This document shows positions 7,824 to 15,235 of a stretch of DNA of 64,000 nt, piece by piece. Made by a program: the position numbers and the translations under genes. The stretch is from Polaribacter septentrionalilitoris. Lineage in GTDB: Bacteria; Bacteroidota; Bacteroidia; Flavobacteriales; Flavobacteriaceae. The notes below the pieces were generated by a model. It saw only the letters and a program-made list of their open reading frames with translations, did not search any database and was not told the origin of the DNA. The stretch lies in NCBI RefSeq assembly GCF_009832745.1, contig NZ_VRMJ01000041.1, positions 480,152 to 544,151 of the forward strand, written 5' to 3'. Each line of letters opens with the position of its first letter. The stretch's first letter is position 1.

Positions 7824-8381
7824 ATGGTAACAAAAAATAATAATTATGTATTCAAAGCATTAGATGCTTACCCATACGAATTAGAGAATTGTGTAGAAGC
7901 ATTAAATTATGCTTTGTCTTATAATGAAAATGATGAAATGGCATTGAGTTTAATGGGGAGAGTTTATGCTGAAATTTTAACAAATTATGAAGAAGGAATC
8001 ATTTGTTATAAATTAGTTTTAGCAGAAAATATAAATAATTTAGAAGTTCAACCTCATTATATAAATGCATTATTATGGAATGAAAATTATAAGGAAGCAG
8101 AAGAGTTTATCAAGTATGCTTTAACTGTAAAAGGTTCTGATAAAGCAATGTTGTATCTAAAAAAAGCCAATTTATATGAACACAAAAAAGAGTATTCTAA
8201 AGCAATTGATGTTTTAAAATTAGCACATATAAATGCTTTTAATAATGAATTTATTGAATATCTTAAAAGTGAAAAAGAAAGAATAAAAACTAAAAGTTTT
8301 ATAAAAGATGATTCAGTAAAAGAGAAAGAAACTGAAGTTACAAACAAAAAAATAAAAAGAAAATTTGGTTTCTTGTTTTAA
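7824..8381 (+). CDS. TPR-like protein downstream of rtcB-prfH
   Basis: The start is taken at ATG 7824 (MVTKNNNYVFKALDAYPYEL). The in-frame ATG at 7779 lies in an intergenic repeat and would add an unrelated leader. The product is 185 residues and mostly helical, with about three TPR-type helical pairs (CVEALNYALSYNENDEMALSLMGRVYAE, YEEGIICYKLVLAENINNLEVQPHYINALLW and EEFIKYALTVKGSDKAMLYLKKANLYEHKKEYSKAIDVL regions), then a Lys/Glu-rich tail ending FGFLF. TPRs mediate protein contacts. No enzymatic motif is visible. It follows prfH by 88 bp and ends at a terminator, so it may be the third member of the rtcB-prfH operon; a scaffold or regulatory role would be speculation. Confidence 0.7.
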   Translation: MVTKNNNYVFKALDAYPYELENCVEALNYALSYNENDEMALSLMGRVYAEILTNYEEGIICYKLVLAENINNLEVQPHYINALLWNENYKEAEEFIKYALTVKGSDKAMLYLKKANLYEHKKEYSKAIDVLKLAHINAFNNEFIEYLKSEKERIKTKSFIKDDSVKEKETEVTNKKIKRKFGFLF

Positions 8382-8385
8382 AAAG

Positions 8386-8416
8386 AGATGTTGATTTTTT
8401 ATCAACATCTTTTTTT
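8386..8416. terminator. Bidirectional terminator between convergent genes
   Basis: The stem AGATGTTGAT / ATCAACATCT (8386-8395 with 8401-8410) is followed by T on the plus strand and preceded by an A-rich stretch, so it can serve both the TPR gene and the convergent gene that ends at 8415. Confidence 0.75.
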
Positions 8417-9065
8417 ATTTAAACAAAGCATCTAATGTTAACACATCTAAAAAGCCATCTGCAAAAAGGTTGTTCTTTTCTTCAAATATTTTAATAGCAT
8501 TAAGAGTTTCAATTTTATAAAGACCATCAACTTTAATATCCAGACCATTAGCAACTAATCTTTTCTGAACTTCATAAATTAAAGCGCTTTTTTGTCCGTA
8601 TATCATTTTTTCATTAGCATTAAACATACTCTTAATTTTATCGACTTCTTGTCTATGTTGGTACGCTTTTAAATCAGTCCCTGTTTCTTCTAAAAATTGA
8701 ATTTCTTTATTTGATAATCCACTTTGTTTTAGAGAAGCAGATTTCTCTAATTTAACCTCATAATATTTAATTATAGCTAATTTATCAACATATTTAGCAA
8801 CAGCAATTTTAGTCTCTTCATCATCATATTCAGGAGTTCTAACATCAATATCATGTACAGTCCATTGCATCATTACAAAACTGTTTAAATCTTCAATAGC
8901 TTTATGGTAATTGAGTACCAATTCTTGATTGTAATATTCTAAATCTAATTTTTTCTCAGTTTTGTAATCTACTTTAGGAGAATTATATCTTTTGTATTGT
9001 TGATACTTCCCAAAACCAATTATGAATGCAATAATTAGTAATAAGAGAATAATTAACTGTTTCAT
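8415..9065 (-). CDS. Membrane-anchored protein with peptidoglycan-binding-like domain
   Basis: 216 residues. One N-terminal membrane helix (LIILLLLIIAFIIGFGKY) is followed by a charged, helical extracytoplasmic region (about 35-155) and a C-terminal PG_binding_1-type domain (about 155-216: IYEVQKRLVANGLDIKVDGLYKIETLNAIKIFEEKNNL). Such domains bind peptidoglycan or act as autonomous helical modules. No catalytic domain is attached. The protein is probably held in the inner membrane and reaches into the periplasm. It is a single-gene unit with its own terminator. The function beyond cell-wall association is unknown. Confidence 0.65.
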   Translation of the reverse strand: MKQLIILLLLIIAFIIGFGKYQQYKRYNSPKVDYKTEKKLDLEYYNQELVLNYHKAIEDLNSFVMMQWTVHDIDVRTPEYDDEETKIAVAKYVDKLAIIKYYEVKLEKSASLKQSGLSNKEIQFLEETGTDLKAYQHRQEVDKIKSMFNANEKMIYGQKSALIYEVQKRLVANGLDIKVDGLYKIETLNAIKIFEEKNNLFADGFLDVLTLDALFK

Positions 9066-9129
9066 AAGTAGAAATTTGATTGAGTCTTAAACAAAAATAG
9101 GTAAATCTTTCTAAAAAAGAAATGAATGC

Positions 9130-10149
9130 TTAATTCTTATTAGATGAATCTCTAATCTTCAACTCAACATCTAAAATATTCTTAGTCAAGGTTTGTTTTA
9201 CAATATCCTTTTTTGCATGTTTTAAAAAGGTATAAGCTGCTTGTTTACCAATTTCTTCACTGTGTTGTTCTATACTAGAAATAGTAGGGGTAACCATAGC
9301 AGTAAAAGGCTCATTGCCAAAACCAACCAAAGCAATATCTTCAGGGATTCTAACTTTTTGCTCTTTTAATATCCTTTGAGCTCCAAGAACAGCGTAATCT
9401 CCAGCTACATACACTGCGTCAGGTCTATTTTTTAAAGAAAGCAATTGCAACATTTTAGCTTTACCATCTTTAATGGTTAAATTACCTTCTAAAAGTAATT
9501 CTTCATCTAAAGGTAGATTGTACTTTTTTAGAGCATCTAGATAACCACGAATTCTATTATTGTAGATACGAGTGTGTTTATAACCTCCAATATGTGCAAT
9601 TCGTTTACACCCTTGTTGTACCAAATGCTTAACTATTAAATGACTACTATTATAGTCATCAATACCAATATAATCTACATTTAAGTCATTTTCACCTCTG
9701 TCAAACAATATTAAAGGAATTCCTTTAGCTTTTACTTTTTCATAATGACTCAAATCTACGGTTTCATTTGCCATAGAAGCAATTATTCCGTCTACTTGTG
9801 TGTATAATAAAGCATCAATATTATTACATTCCTTTTGATAAGACTCATTAGATTGAGTAATGATAATATTATAGCCCTCTTTGTTGAGAACCTCTTCTAT
9901 ATTTTGAATTATTGATGAGAAGAAATTACTATTTGTTCTGGGTACAATAACACCAACCAATTTACTTTTCCCACTTCTTAGAGCACTAGCCAAATGATTT
10001 GGCTGATAATTTAAGTTTTTTGCAACCTGTCTTACTGCTTTTTTTGTCTTTTCACTTATGCGAGAATCATCATGTAAAGCTTTAGAAACAGCAGCAGGAG
10101 AAATGTTTAGAACATTAGCTATATCTTTTATAGTAGTTTTCTTTTTGAT
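9130..10149 (-). CDS. LacI-family transcriptional regulator with a non-standard start codon
   Basis: A LacI/GalR regulator. Reading back from the stop at 9130, the frame encodes a periplasmic-binding-like sensor domain and, before it, a complete DNA-binding domain (TIKDIANVLNISPAAVSK helix-turn-helix, then the hinge YQPNHLASALRSGKSKL). No in-frame ATG, GTG or TTG precedes the helix-turn-helix up to the upstream stop. The codon where relatives have Met (M-KKKTTIKDIA) is ATC, at 10149-10147. With that start the protein has the usual 339 residues; the first standard start (TTG at 9993) would remove the whole DNA-binding domain. Initiation at ATC or the neighbouring ATT codons, or a lost start codon, are the options. 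The gene is divergent from the KDG kinase gene and faces two LacI-type palindromes. Confidence 0.78.
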   Translation of the reverse strand: MKKKTTIKDIANVLNISPAAVSKALHDDSRISEKTKKAVRQVAKNLNYQPNHLASALRSGKSKLVGVIVPRTNSNFFSSIIQNIEEVLNKEGYNIIITQSNESYQKECNNIDALLYTQVDGIIASMANETVDLSHYEKVKAKGIPLILFDRGENDLNVDYIGIDDYNSSHLIVKHLVQQGCKRIAHIGGYKHTRIYNNRIRGYLDALKKYNLPLDEELLLEGNLTIKDGKAKMLQLLSLKNRPDAVYVAGDYAVLGAQRILKEQKVRIPEDIALVGFGNEPFTAMVTPTISSIEQHSEEIGKQAAYTFLKHAKKDIVKQTLTKNILDVELKIRDSSNKN

Positions 10150-10169
10150 AATAATTATTTTTTTATACC

Positions 10170-10191
10170 TTTGCTTAATCGTTAAAGCAAA
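10170..10191. promoter_or_regulatory. LacI-type operator 1 (20 bp upstream of the regulator)
   Basis: A 22-bp near-palindrome with a central CG (10180-10181): left arm TTTGCTTAATC, right arm GTTAAAGCAAA, 9 of 11 positions paired. It shares its arms with operator 2. Its place just upstream of the regulator's start suggests autoregulation. Confidence 0.65.
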
Positions 10192-10262
10192 TATATAGCG
10201 ATATTTTTAGATAATCAAAACAATAGTTATAATATCTGAGGTTTTGATTTTATTTTAAAAGG

Positions 10263-10282
10263 TTGCTTAAACGTTTAACCAA
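10263..10282. promoter_or_regulatory. LacI-type operator 2 (in front of the KDG kinase gene)
   Basis: TTGCTTAAACGTTTAACCAA is a 20-bp palindrome with one mismatched pair and a central CG, 22 bp before the kinase start. The joint consensus with operator 1 is TTGCTTAAnCGnTTAAnCAA, which fits repression by the adjacent LacI protein. Confidence 0.7.
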
Positions 10283-10304
10283 TTAACTATAATTTAAATT
10301 TAAA

Positions 10305-11351
10305 ATGGCAAAAGTAGTAACATTTGGAGAGATCATGTTAAGATTAGCTCCTCAAGGATTTTTAAGATTTTCTCAAGCAAATAGTTTTGATGCTATTTAC
10401 GGTGGAGGAGAATCTAACGTAGCAGTATCATTAGCAAATTACGGAGTAGATGTAGATTTTGTAACTCGTTTACCTAAAAATGATATTGGTGAGTGTGCAA
10501 TGATGGAAATGCGTAAAAGAGGTGTTGGAGTTGATAAAATTGTTTGGGGTGGTGATCGTTTAGGAATCTACTTTTTAGAAACAGGTGCAGTATCTAGAGG
10601 TTCTAAAGTTGTGTATGACAGAGCACATTCTGCTATTGCAGAAATTGAATCTGGAATGATAGATTGGGATGCTGTTTTTGATGGATGTGAATGGTTTCAC
10701 TGGACAGGTATTACACCAGCAATTTCTCAAGGTTCTGCAGATGTATGTTTAGAAGCTGTTAAAGCTGCTAGTGAAAGAGGAATTACGATTTCAACAGATT
10801 TAAATTATAGAGCAAAATTATGGAAATACTGTGATGCAGCTCATAGAGAAGCTGTAATGACAGAATTGACATCTTATTGTGATATTGTTTTAGGTAACGA
10901 AGAAGATGCAGAAATGCATTTCGGAATCAAACCAGAAGGAATTACAGTACAAACTCAAGGGCATGATGTTAAAGCAGAAGCTTTCTTATCTGTTTGTGAG
11001 CAAATGATGGACAAATTCCCAAGAGCTAAAAAAGTAATTACAACATTAAGAGGTTCTATCTCTGCATCTCATAATACTTGGGCTGGAGTTTTATTTGATG
11101 GAAAAACATTATTTCAAACGCGTCAATACCAAATTACAGATATCGTAGATAGAGTAGGTGGTGGAGATTCATTTATGGGAGGTTTAATTTACGGATTATT
11201 AAAATATCCAGAAGATGATCAAAATGCATTAGATTTTGCAGTAGCAGCTTCTTGTTTAAAACACACCATTAAAGGTGATGCAAACTTGGTAACAGTTAGC
11301 GAAGTAGAAAAATTAATGGGTGGTGACGCATCTGGGCGTGTAGCGCGTTAA
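10305..11351 (+). CDS. kdgK: 2-keto-3-deoxygluconate kinase (PfkB family)
   Basis: 348 residues of PfkB/ribokinase fold. It opens VVTFGEIMLRLAPQG, has the substrate-site YGGGESNVAVSLANYG and STDLNYRAKLW segments, and the C-terminal signature DRVGGGDSFMGGLIYGLL with catalytic Asp288. It phosphorylates 2-keto-3-deoxygluconate to KDPG, a step shared by alginate, pectin and other uronate pathways. KDPG aldolase follows after 89 bp, so the pair converts KDG to pyruvate and glyceraldehyde-3-phosphate. The divergent LacI regulator and the operator at 10263-10282 indicate sugar-acid-dependent control. KDG kinase is preferred over fructokinase because of the linked aldolase. Confidence 0.88.
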   Translation: MAKVVTFGEIMLRLAPQGFLRFSQANSFDAIYGGGESNVAVSLANYGVDVDFVTRLPKNDIGECAMMEMRKRGVGVDKIVWGGDRLGIYFLETGAVSRGSKVVYDRAHSAIAEIESGMIDWDAVFDGCEWFHWTGITPAISQGSADVCLEAVKAASERGITISTDLNYRAKLWKYCDAAHREAVMTELTSYCDIVLGNEEDAEMHFGIKPEGITVQTQGHDVKAEAFLSVCEQMMDKFPRAKKVITTLRGSISASHNTWAGVLFDGKTLFQTRQYQITDIVDRVGGGDSFMGGLIYGLLKYPEDDQNALDFAVAASCLKHTIKGDANLVTVSEVEKLMGGDASGRVAR

Positions 11352-11372
11352 GAAGTTTTAATTGTTGAACTT

Positions 11373-11437
11373 TGTAATTGTGTAAACATTACGTAGCGAA
11401 ACAATTACACGATTAAACAAATAAACAATTACACAAT
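11373..11437 (+). repeat. Short repeats and inverted repeats between kdgK and kdgA
   Basis: Two direct copies of AAACAATTACAC (11399-11410 and 11424-11435) can each pair with upstream TGTAATTGTGTAA (11373-11385). They fill most of the 89-bp gap. The mRNA could form a hairpin here, which may set the relative expression of the two genes, or this may be an eroded intergenic repeat. Confidence 0.5.
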
Positions 11438-11440
11438 ATT

Positions 11441-12109
11441 ATGGCACAATTTACAAGATTAGAAGTTGCAGCAGCAATGAAAGAAACAGGGATGATTCCT
11501 TTGTTTTTTAACCAAGATATAGAATTAAGTAAAAAAGTTTTAAAAGCTTGTTACGATGGTGGGGCTCGTTTAATGGAGTTTACAGCACGTGGAGATTTTG
11601 CTCACGAAGTTTTTGGTGAATTAACCAAATATGCAATTGCAGAATTACCAGGAATGATTATGGGTGTAGGTTCTGTTACAGACGCAGGTCAAGCTTCATT
11701 GTACATGTCTTTAGGAGCAAACTTTGTGGTAACTCCCGTATTAAGAGAAGATATTGCAATTGCATGTAACCGTAAAAAAGTATTATGGTCTCCAGGATGT
11801 GGTACATTAACTGAGATTACAAGAGCAGAAGAACTAGGTTGTGAAGTTGTTAAATTATTCCCTGGTGATATTTATGGACCACAATTTGTAAAAGGAATTA
11901 AAGGTCCACAACCTTGGACAAGTATTATGCCAACAGGGGGAGTTTCTCCAACTGAAGAAAACCTTAGAGGATGGTTTGATGCTGGTGTTACTTGTGTAGG
12001 TATGGGATCTAAATTGATATCAAAAGATATCATAGCCAATAAAGATTATAATAAACTAGAGCAAGATGTAAAAGCTGCTTTAGCCATAGTAAAATCTGTT
12101 AGAAAATAG
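11441..12109 (+). CDS. eda: KDPG / 4-hydroxy-2-oxoglutarate aldolase
   Basis: A 222-residue class-I aldolase of the KDPG family. The Schiff-base lysine is Lys138 in CEVVKLFPGD, and the phosphate-binding loop PTGGVSPTEENLRGWFDAGVTCVGMGSKL is intact; the catalytic Glu lies in LMEFTARGD. It splits KDPG into pyruvate and glyceraldehyde-3-phosphate. It is probably co-transcribed with kdgK and regulated by the LacI protein, and is closed by the terminator at 12134-12168. The upstream uronate-lyase and reductase genes are not in this stretch, so the regulon must extend elsewhere. Confidence 0.9.
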   Translation: MAQFTRLEVAAAMKETGMIPLFFNQDIELSKKVLKACYDGGARLMEFTARGDFAHEVFGELTKYAIAELPGMIMGVGSVTDAGQASLYMSLGANFVVTPVLREDIAIACNRKKVLWSPGCGTLTEITRAEELGCEVVKLFPGDIYGPQFVKGIKGPQPWTSIMPTGGVSPTEENLRGWFDAGVTCVGMGSKLISKDIIANKDYNKLEQDVKAALAIVKSVRK

Positions 12110-12133
12110 ATTTGATTTGATTTTTTTGAGACT

Positions 12134-12168
12134 AAAACTCCAGCTTTACAGCTGGAGTTTTTGTTTTT
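12134..12168 (+). terminator. Rho-independent terminator after the KDPG aldolase gene
   Basis: The stem AAAACTCCAGCT / AGCTGGAGTTTT (12134-12145 with 12150-12161) with a 4-nt loop is followed by a T tract. Confidence 0.85.
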
Positions 12169-12175
12169 ACATTTT

Positions 12176-12259
12176 ATCTATACTTTTTTGTATTTCGTCT
12201 ACACCTTTTCTTTTTTTAGCTTTGTTGAATTTAATTTATATTTTATTAAAGTATTATTG
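12176..12259 (+). promoter_or_regulatory. LytTR-type direct-repeat promoter 1 (NO-sensor operon)
   Basis: Half-sites ATCTATAC (12176) and GTCTACAC (12197) are 21 bp apart. A -7-like TATTATTG at 12252-12259 starts 55 bp after the proximal half-site and ends 19 bp before the ATG at 12279. No -33 TTG is present at the usual spacing. A perfect TAGCTTTG at 12217-12224 is a competing -7. The layout matches four other promoters in the window, so autoregulation by the LytTR protein of this operon is inferred. Confidence 0.6.
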
Positions 12260-12278
12260 CTTTATAAATCTCATCTAA

Positions 12279-12692
12279 ATGGACAAAAATTTAAATATTT
12301 TATTAATTGAAGACAATTTAATTGAAATTATGAAAATGAAAAGAACAATTTCATTTCTTAAATTAAACCACAAACTTCAAGAAGCAAAAAACGGAGAAGA
12401 AGCTCTAGAAATTTTAAAGGATAAAAATAGGTTTCCTGATATAATTTTATTAGATTTAAACATGCCAAAAATAAGTGGTATAGAGTTTTTATCAATCATC
12501 AAAGAAAATGAAGAATTAAGTCATATTCCTGTGATCATTTTAACAACATCAGATAATCAAAAAGATTTGATAGAATGTTTTAAAATAGGAGTTTCTGGCT
12601 ATATTTTAAAACCATTAAAATACGATGACTACGTATCAAAAATTGAAAAAGTACTAAGTTACTGGAGTGTAAATGAATTAAAAAAGTATTAA
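12279..12692 (+). CDS. CheY-like single-domain response regulator
   Basis: 137 residues forming one receiver domain and nothing else. The acidic pocket (IEDN), phospho-acceptor Asp59 (LLDLNMP), Thr/Ser switch (ILTTSD) and Lys (YILKPL) are all present. Single-domain receivers of this subtype often serve as phosphate shuttles or sinks. It is the first gene of a seven-gene operon, and its stop codon is directly followed by the ATG of the H-NOX gene. It could take phosphate from either kinase and pass it to the Hpt protein encoded later in the operon; that route is inferred from gene content. Confidence 0.88.
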   Translation: MDKNLNILLIEDNLIEIMKMKRTISFLKLNHKLQEAKNGEEALEILKDKNRFPDIILLDLNMPKISGIEFLSIIKENEELSHIPVIILTTSDNQKDLIECFKIGVSGYILKPLKYDDYVSKIEKVLSYWSVNELKKY

Positions 12693-13232
12693 ATGAAAGG
12701 AATTGTTTTTACAGAGTTTTTAGATTTAGTTGAAGATAAATTTGGTTTAGAAATGGTAGATAAAATCATTTCCGAATCTAAACTAGAGTCAGAAGGAGCA
12801 TACACAGCAATAGGTACATACAGTTTTTCTGAAATGTTACAATTACTAACTCATTTAAGTAAATACACAGAAATACCTATTGATAACTTATTGTTAGTTT
12901 ATGGAGAACATTTTTTTTCTGTGATAGAAAATAGTTATCCAGGTCTTTTAGCCACTTATAAAGATCCAATAGATATGTTATCATCTATAGAAAATCATAT
13001 TCATGTTGAGGTTCAAAAAATTTATCCAGATGCAGAATTACCTACTTTTGTTGTTGAAGAAAAATCTGAAAATTCTTTAATTATGGTCTATAAATCTAGT
13101 AGAGCTATGCATCATTTTGGTCTTGGTTTAATGAATAAAACTTTTGAACATTTTAATAGTACTGCTACCATTCAATTAGAAAAAATTAAAGAAGATGGTA
13201 CACAAGTAAGATTTATTGTTGCTAAAAATTAA
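12693..13232 (+). CDS. H-NOX heme nitric-oxide sensor
   Basis: A 179-residue stand-alone H-NOX (HNOB) protein beginning MKGIVFTEFLDLVEDKFG. The heme ligand is predicted as His104 in NHIHVEVQKIYPDAELP, and the heme-propionate motif YxSxR is Tyr133-Ser135-Arg137 (VYKSSR). H-NOX proteins bind NO (and sometimes CO or O2) at ferrous heme and, when they lie next to a histidine kinase gene as here, change that kinase's autophosphorylation. The gene abuts the upstream receiver gene and overlaps the kinase gene start by one base (TAATG), the usual H-NOX/kinase pairing. O2 binding is not excluded from sequence alone; facultative-aerobe homologues are normally NO-selective. Confidence 0.92.
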   Translation: MKGIVFTEFLDLVEDKFGLEMVDKIISESKLESEGAYTAIGTYSFSEMLQLLTHLSKYTEIPIDNLLLVYGEHFFSVIENSYPGLLATYKDPIDMLSSIENHIHVEVQKIYPDAELPTFVVEEKSENSLIMVYKSSRAMHHFGLGLMNKTFEHFNSTATIQLEKIKEDGTQVRFIVAKN

Positions 13233-15235
13233 TGAGTAAAGAAAAAATAGAAATATTAGCACGTGCCTTAAAAAGAGAAAAAGCCGCTAGAAAAGCAGCT
13301 GAACAGATATTAGAAAAAAAATCTAAAGAATTATACCTTACATCAAAAAAATTAAAAGATACTAACAGTCAGTTAAGCAGTCTTTTAGAAGAAAAATCAT
13401 CTACTTTAGAAGGTGTTTTTAAAAACATTAACGATGCATATTTAGTTATGGATTTGTATGGTAATGTTTTAAAAATGAATGAAATTGCAGTAAATCTTTT
13501 TGAATACGATATTAATAATGAAGCTTTTAATGTCAGTAAAATAATTCATGAAGATGATATCGATTATACTTATAAGTCCTTTTCAGAACTCTACAATAAA
13601 GGTCATTTTAATGGCTACACTGCAAGAATCTATACAAAAACTAAAAAAATAAAATGGATTCAAGTAAACGCTACAGTTATTTATGATAGAGATAATAAAG
13701 CCATTGCTGCTCAGGGTATCATTAGAGATATAACTAAAGATAAAGAAGCGGGTGATTTATTAATGGAGTCTAAAAATAGATTGTCTGCACTTGTCTTAAA
13801 CTTAAATAGTGGAATTGTTTTAGAAGATGAAAATAGAAAAATTGTATTATCCAATACAAAATTTTGTGAATTATTAAATGTAAATGCACATCCTAATGAT
13901 TTAGTTGGGATGGATTGTAAATTGGCTGCACAGAAAAATAAAAAACAGTTTAAAGATCCTTTTTCTTTCATTAAAAGAATGGATGAAATCGTAAAAAGTA
14001 AAGTAGCTGTATTTGGTGACCAGCTAGAAATGTTAGATGGTAAAATTTTAGAAAGAAACTATACGCCAATAATTGTTGGAGGAAAAATGAAAGGCTATTT
14101 ATGGACTTTTAGAGATATTACACTAGAAAAAAGATATAATCTAAGTTTAGAAGCTCAAAAAGAAAAGTATAGTAATATTATTGCCAATATGAATCTAGGT
14201 TTAGTAGAGGTGAATAATAACGATGAAATTTTGTTAGTAAACAAAAGTTTTGTTGAAATGTCTGGTTATAATAAAGAAGAATTAATAGGCAAAAACGTTG
14301 GAGAATTTTTTCAGATAGAAGGTGGTTCAGAATTTATTAAAATTGAAAACCAAAAACGTTTAAGAGGAGAGTCTAATTCTTATCAATTAAAAATCAAAAA
14401 TAAAAAAGGTGAAATTAAGCATTGGTTGGTTAGTGGGGCTCCCAACTATAATCTAAATGGAGAGATCATTGGTTCTATAGGAATTCATTTAGATATTACA
14501 GAGTTTAAAAAATTACAATTTCAGAAAGAGCTTATTTTAAAAGAATTAGAGAAAAAAAATAGAGACTTGCATGAATACGCCCATATTGTCTCTCATGATT
14601 TAAAATCACCTTTAAGAAGTATAGATGCTTTAATATCTTGGATCAAAGCAGATAACGAAGGTAAGTTAGATGAAATAACCATGCAAAATTTTGATTTAGT
14701 TGAATCTACTTTAGAAACTATGGAGAGACTTATTTCTGATGTTTTAGAGTACTCTAGTGCAGGTGCTAATACTCATGAACAAGAAGAGATTGATTTAAAC
14801 GAAACACTAGATAACTTAAAAAAGGTCCTGTACATACCAGATAATATTTCAGTAAATGTTTTATCTAAACTACCAATAATAGTAGGAGATAAAACAAAAT
14901 TCCAACAATTATTTCAAAACTTTATAAGCAATGCCATAAAATTTTCTGATAAAGAAGTTGGTATTATAGAAATTGATTGTGTAGAAGATCCAGTGTATTA
15001 TCAATTTTCAATAAAAGATAACGGTATAGGTATCGAAAAGAAATACCATGACAAAATTTTTGAAGCCTTTCATTCATTAAATAAACGAGAAGATTCCTCA
15101 GGAATTGGATTATCAATCGTTAGAAAAATAATAGATTTATATCAAGGGGACATCTGGTTAGAAAGTGAACCAAATGTTGGAACAACTTTTTACTTCACCT
15201 TAAAAAAAGAACTCAATGAAAACAGTACAACTTAG
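13232..15235 (+). CDS. PAS-domain sensor histidine kinase, partner of H-NOX
   Basis: 667 residues, soluble, with no membrane segment. Order: an N-terminal coiled coil (about 5-60), three PAS domains (about 60-175, 180-300, 310-430), a HisKA-type dimerisation helix with phospho-acceptor His455 (AHIVSHDLKSPLRS), and an ATPase domain with N-box NFISNAIKFSD and G-boxes KDNGIGIEKK and SGIGLSIVRK. It has no attached receiver. It is translationally coupled to the H-NOX gene upstream, so H-NOX probably controls it directly; the PAS repeats may add redox or ligand inputs. Its 3' end overlaps the FIST gene by 20 bp. Confidence 0.9.
   Translation: MSKEKIEILARALKREKAARKAAEQILEKKSKELYLTSKKLKDTNSQLSSLLEEKSSTLEGVFKNINDAYLVMDLYGNVLKMNEIAVNLFEYDINNEAFNVSKIIHEDDIDYTYKSFSELYNKGHFNGYTARIYTKTKKIKWIQVNATVIYDRDNKAIAAQGIIRDITKDKEAGDLLMESKNRLSALVLNLNSGIVLEDENRKIVLSNTKFCELLNVNAHPNDLVGMDCKLAAQKNKKQFKDPFSFIKRMDEIVKSKVAVFGDQLEMLDGKILERNYTPIIVGGKMKGYLWTFRDITLEKRYNLSLEAQKEKYSNIIANMNLGLVEVNNNDEILLVNKSFVEMSGYNKEELIGKNVGEFFQIEGGSEFIKIENQKRLRGESNSYQLKIKNKKGEIKHWLVSGAPNYNLNGEIIGSIGIHLDITEFKKLQFQKELILKELEKKNRDLHEYAHIVSHDLKSPLRSIDALISWIKADNEGKLDEITMQNFDLVESTLETMERLISDVLEYSSAGANTHEQEEIDLNETLDNLKKVLYIPDNISVNVLSKLPIIVGDKTKFQQLFQNFISNAIKFSDKEVGIIEIDCVEDPVYYQFSIKDNGIGIEKKYHDKIFEAFHSLNKREDSSGIGLSIVRKIIDLYQGDIWLESEPNVGTTFYFTLKKELNENSTT

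Noticed and set aside
12217..12224. TAGCTTTG as the main -7 element of the NO-sensor operon
   Set aside because: It matches the consensus, but the distance to the half-sites (20 bp) and to the ATG is out of line with the other four promoters; it is kept only as an alternative.
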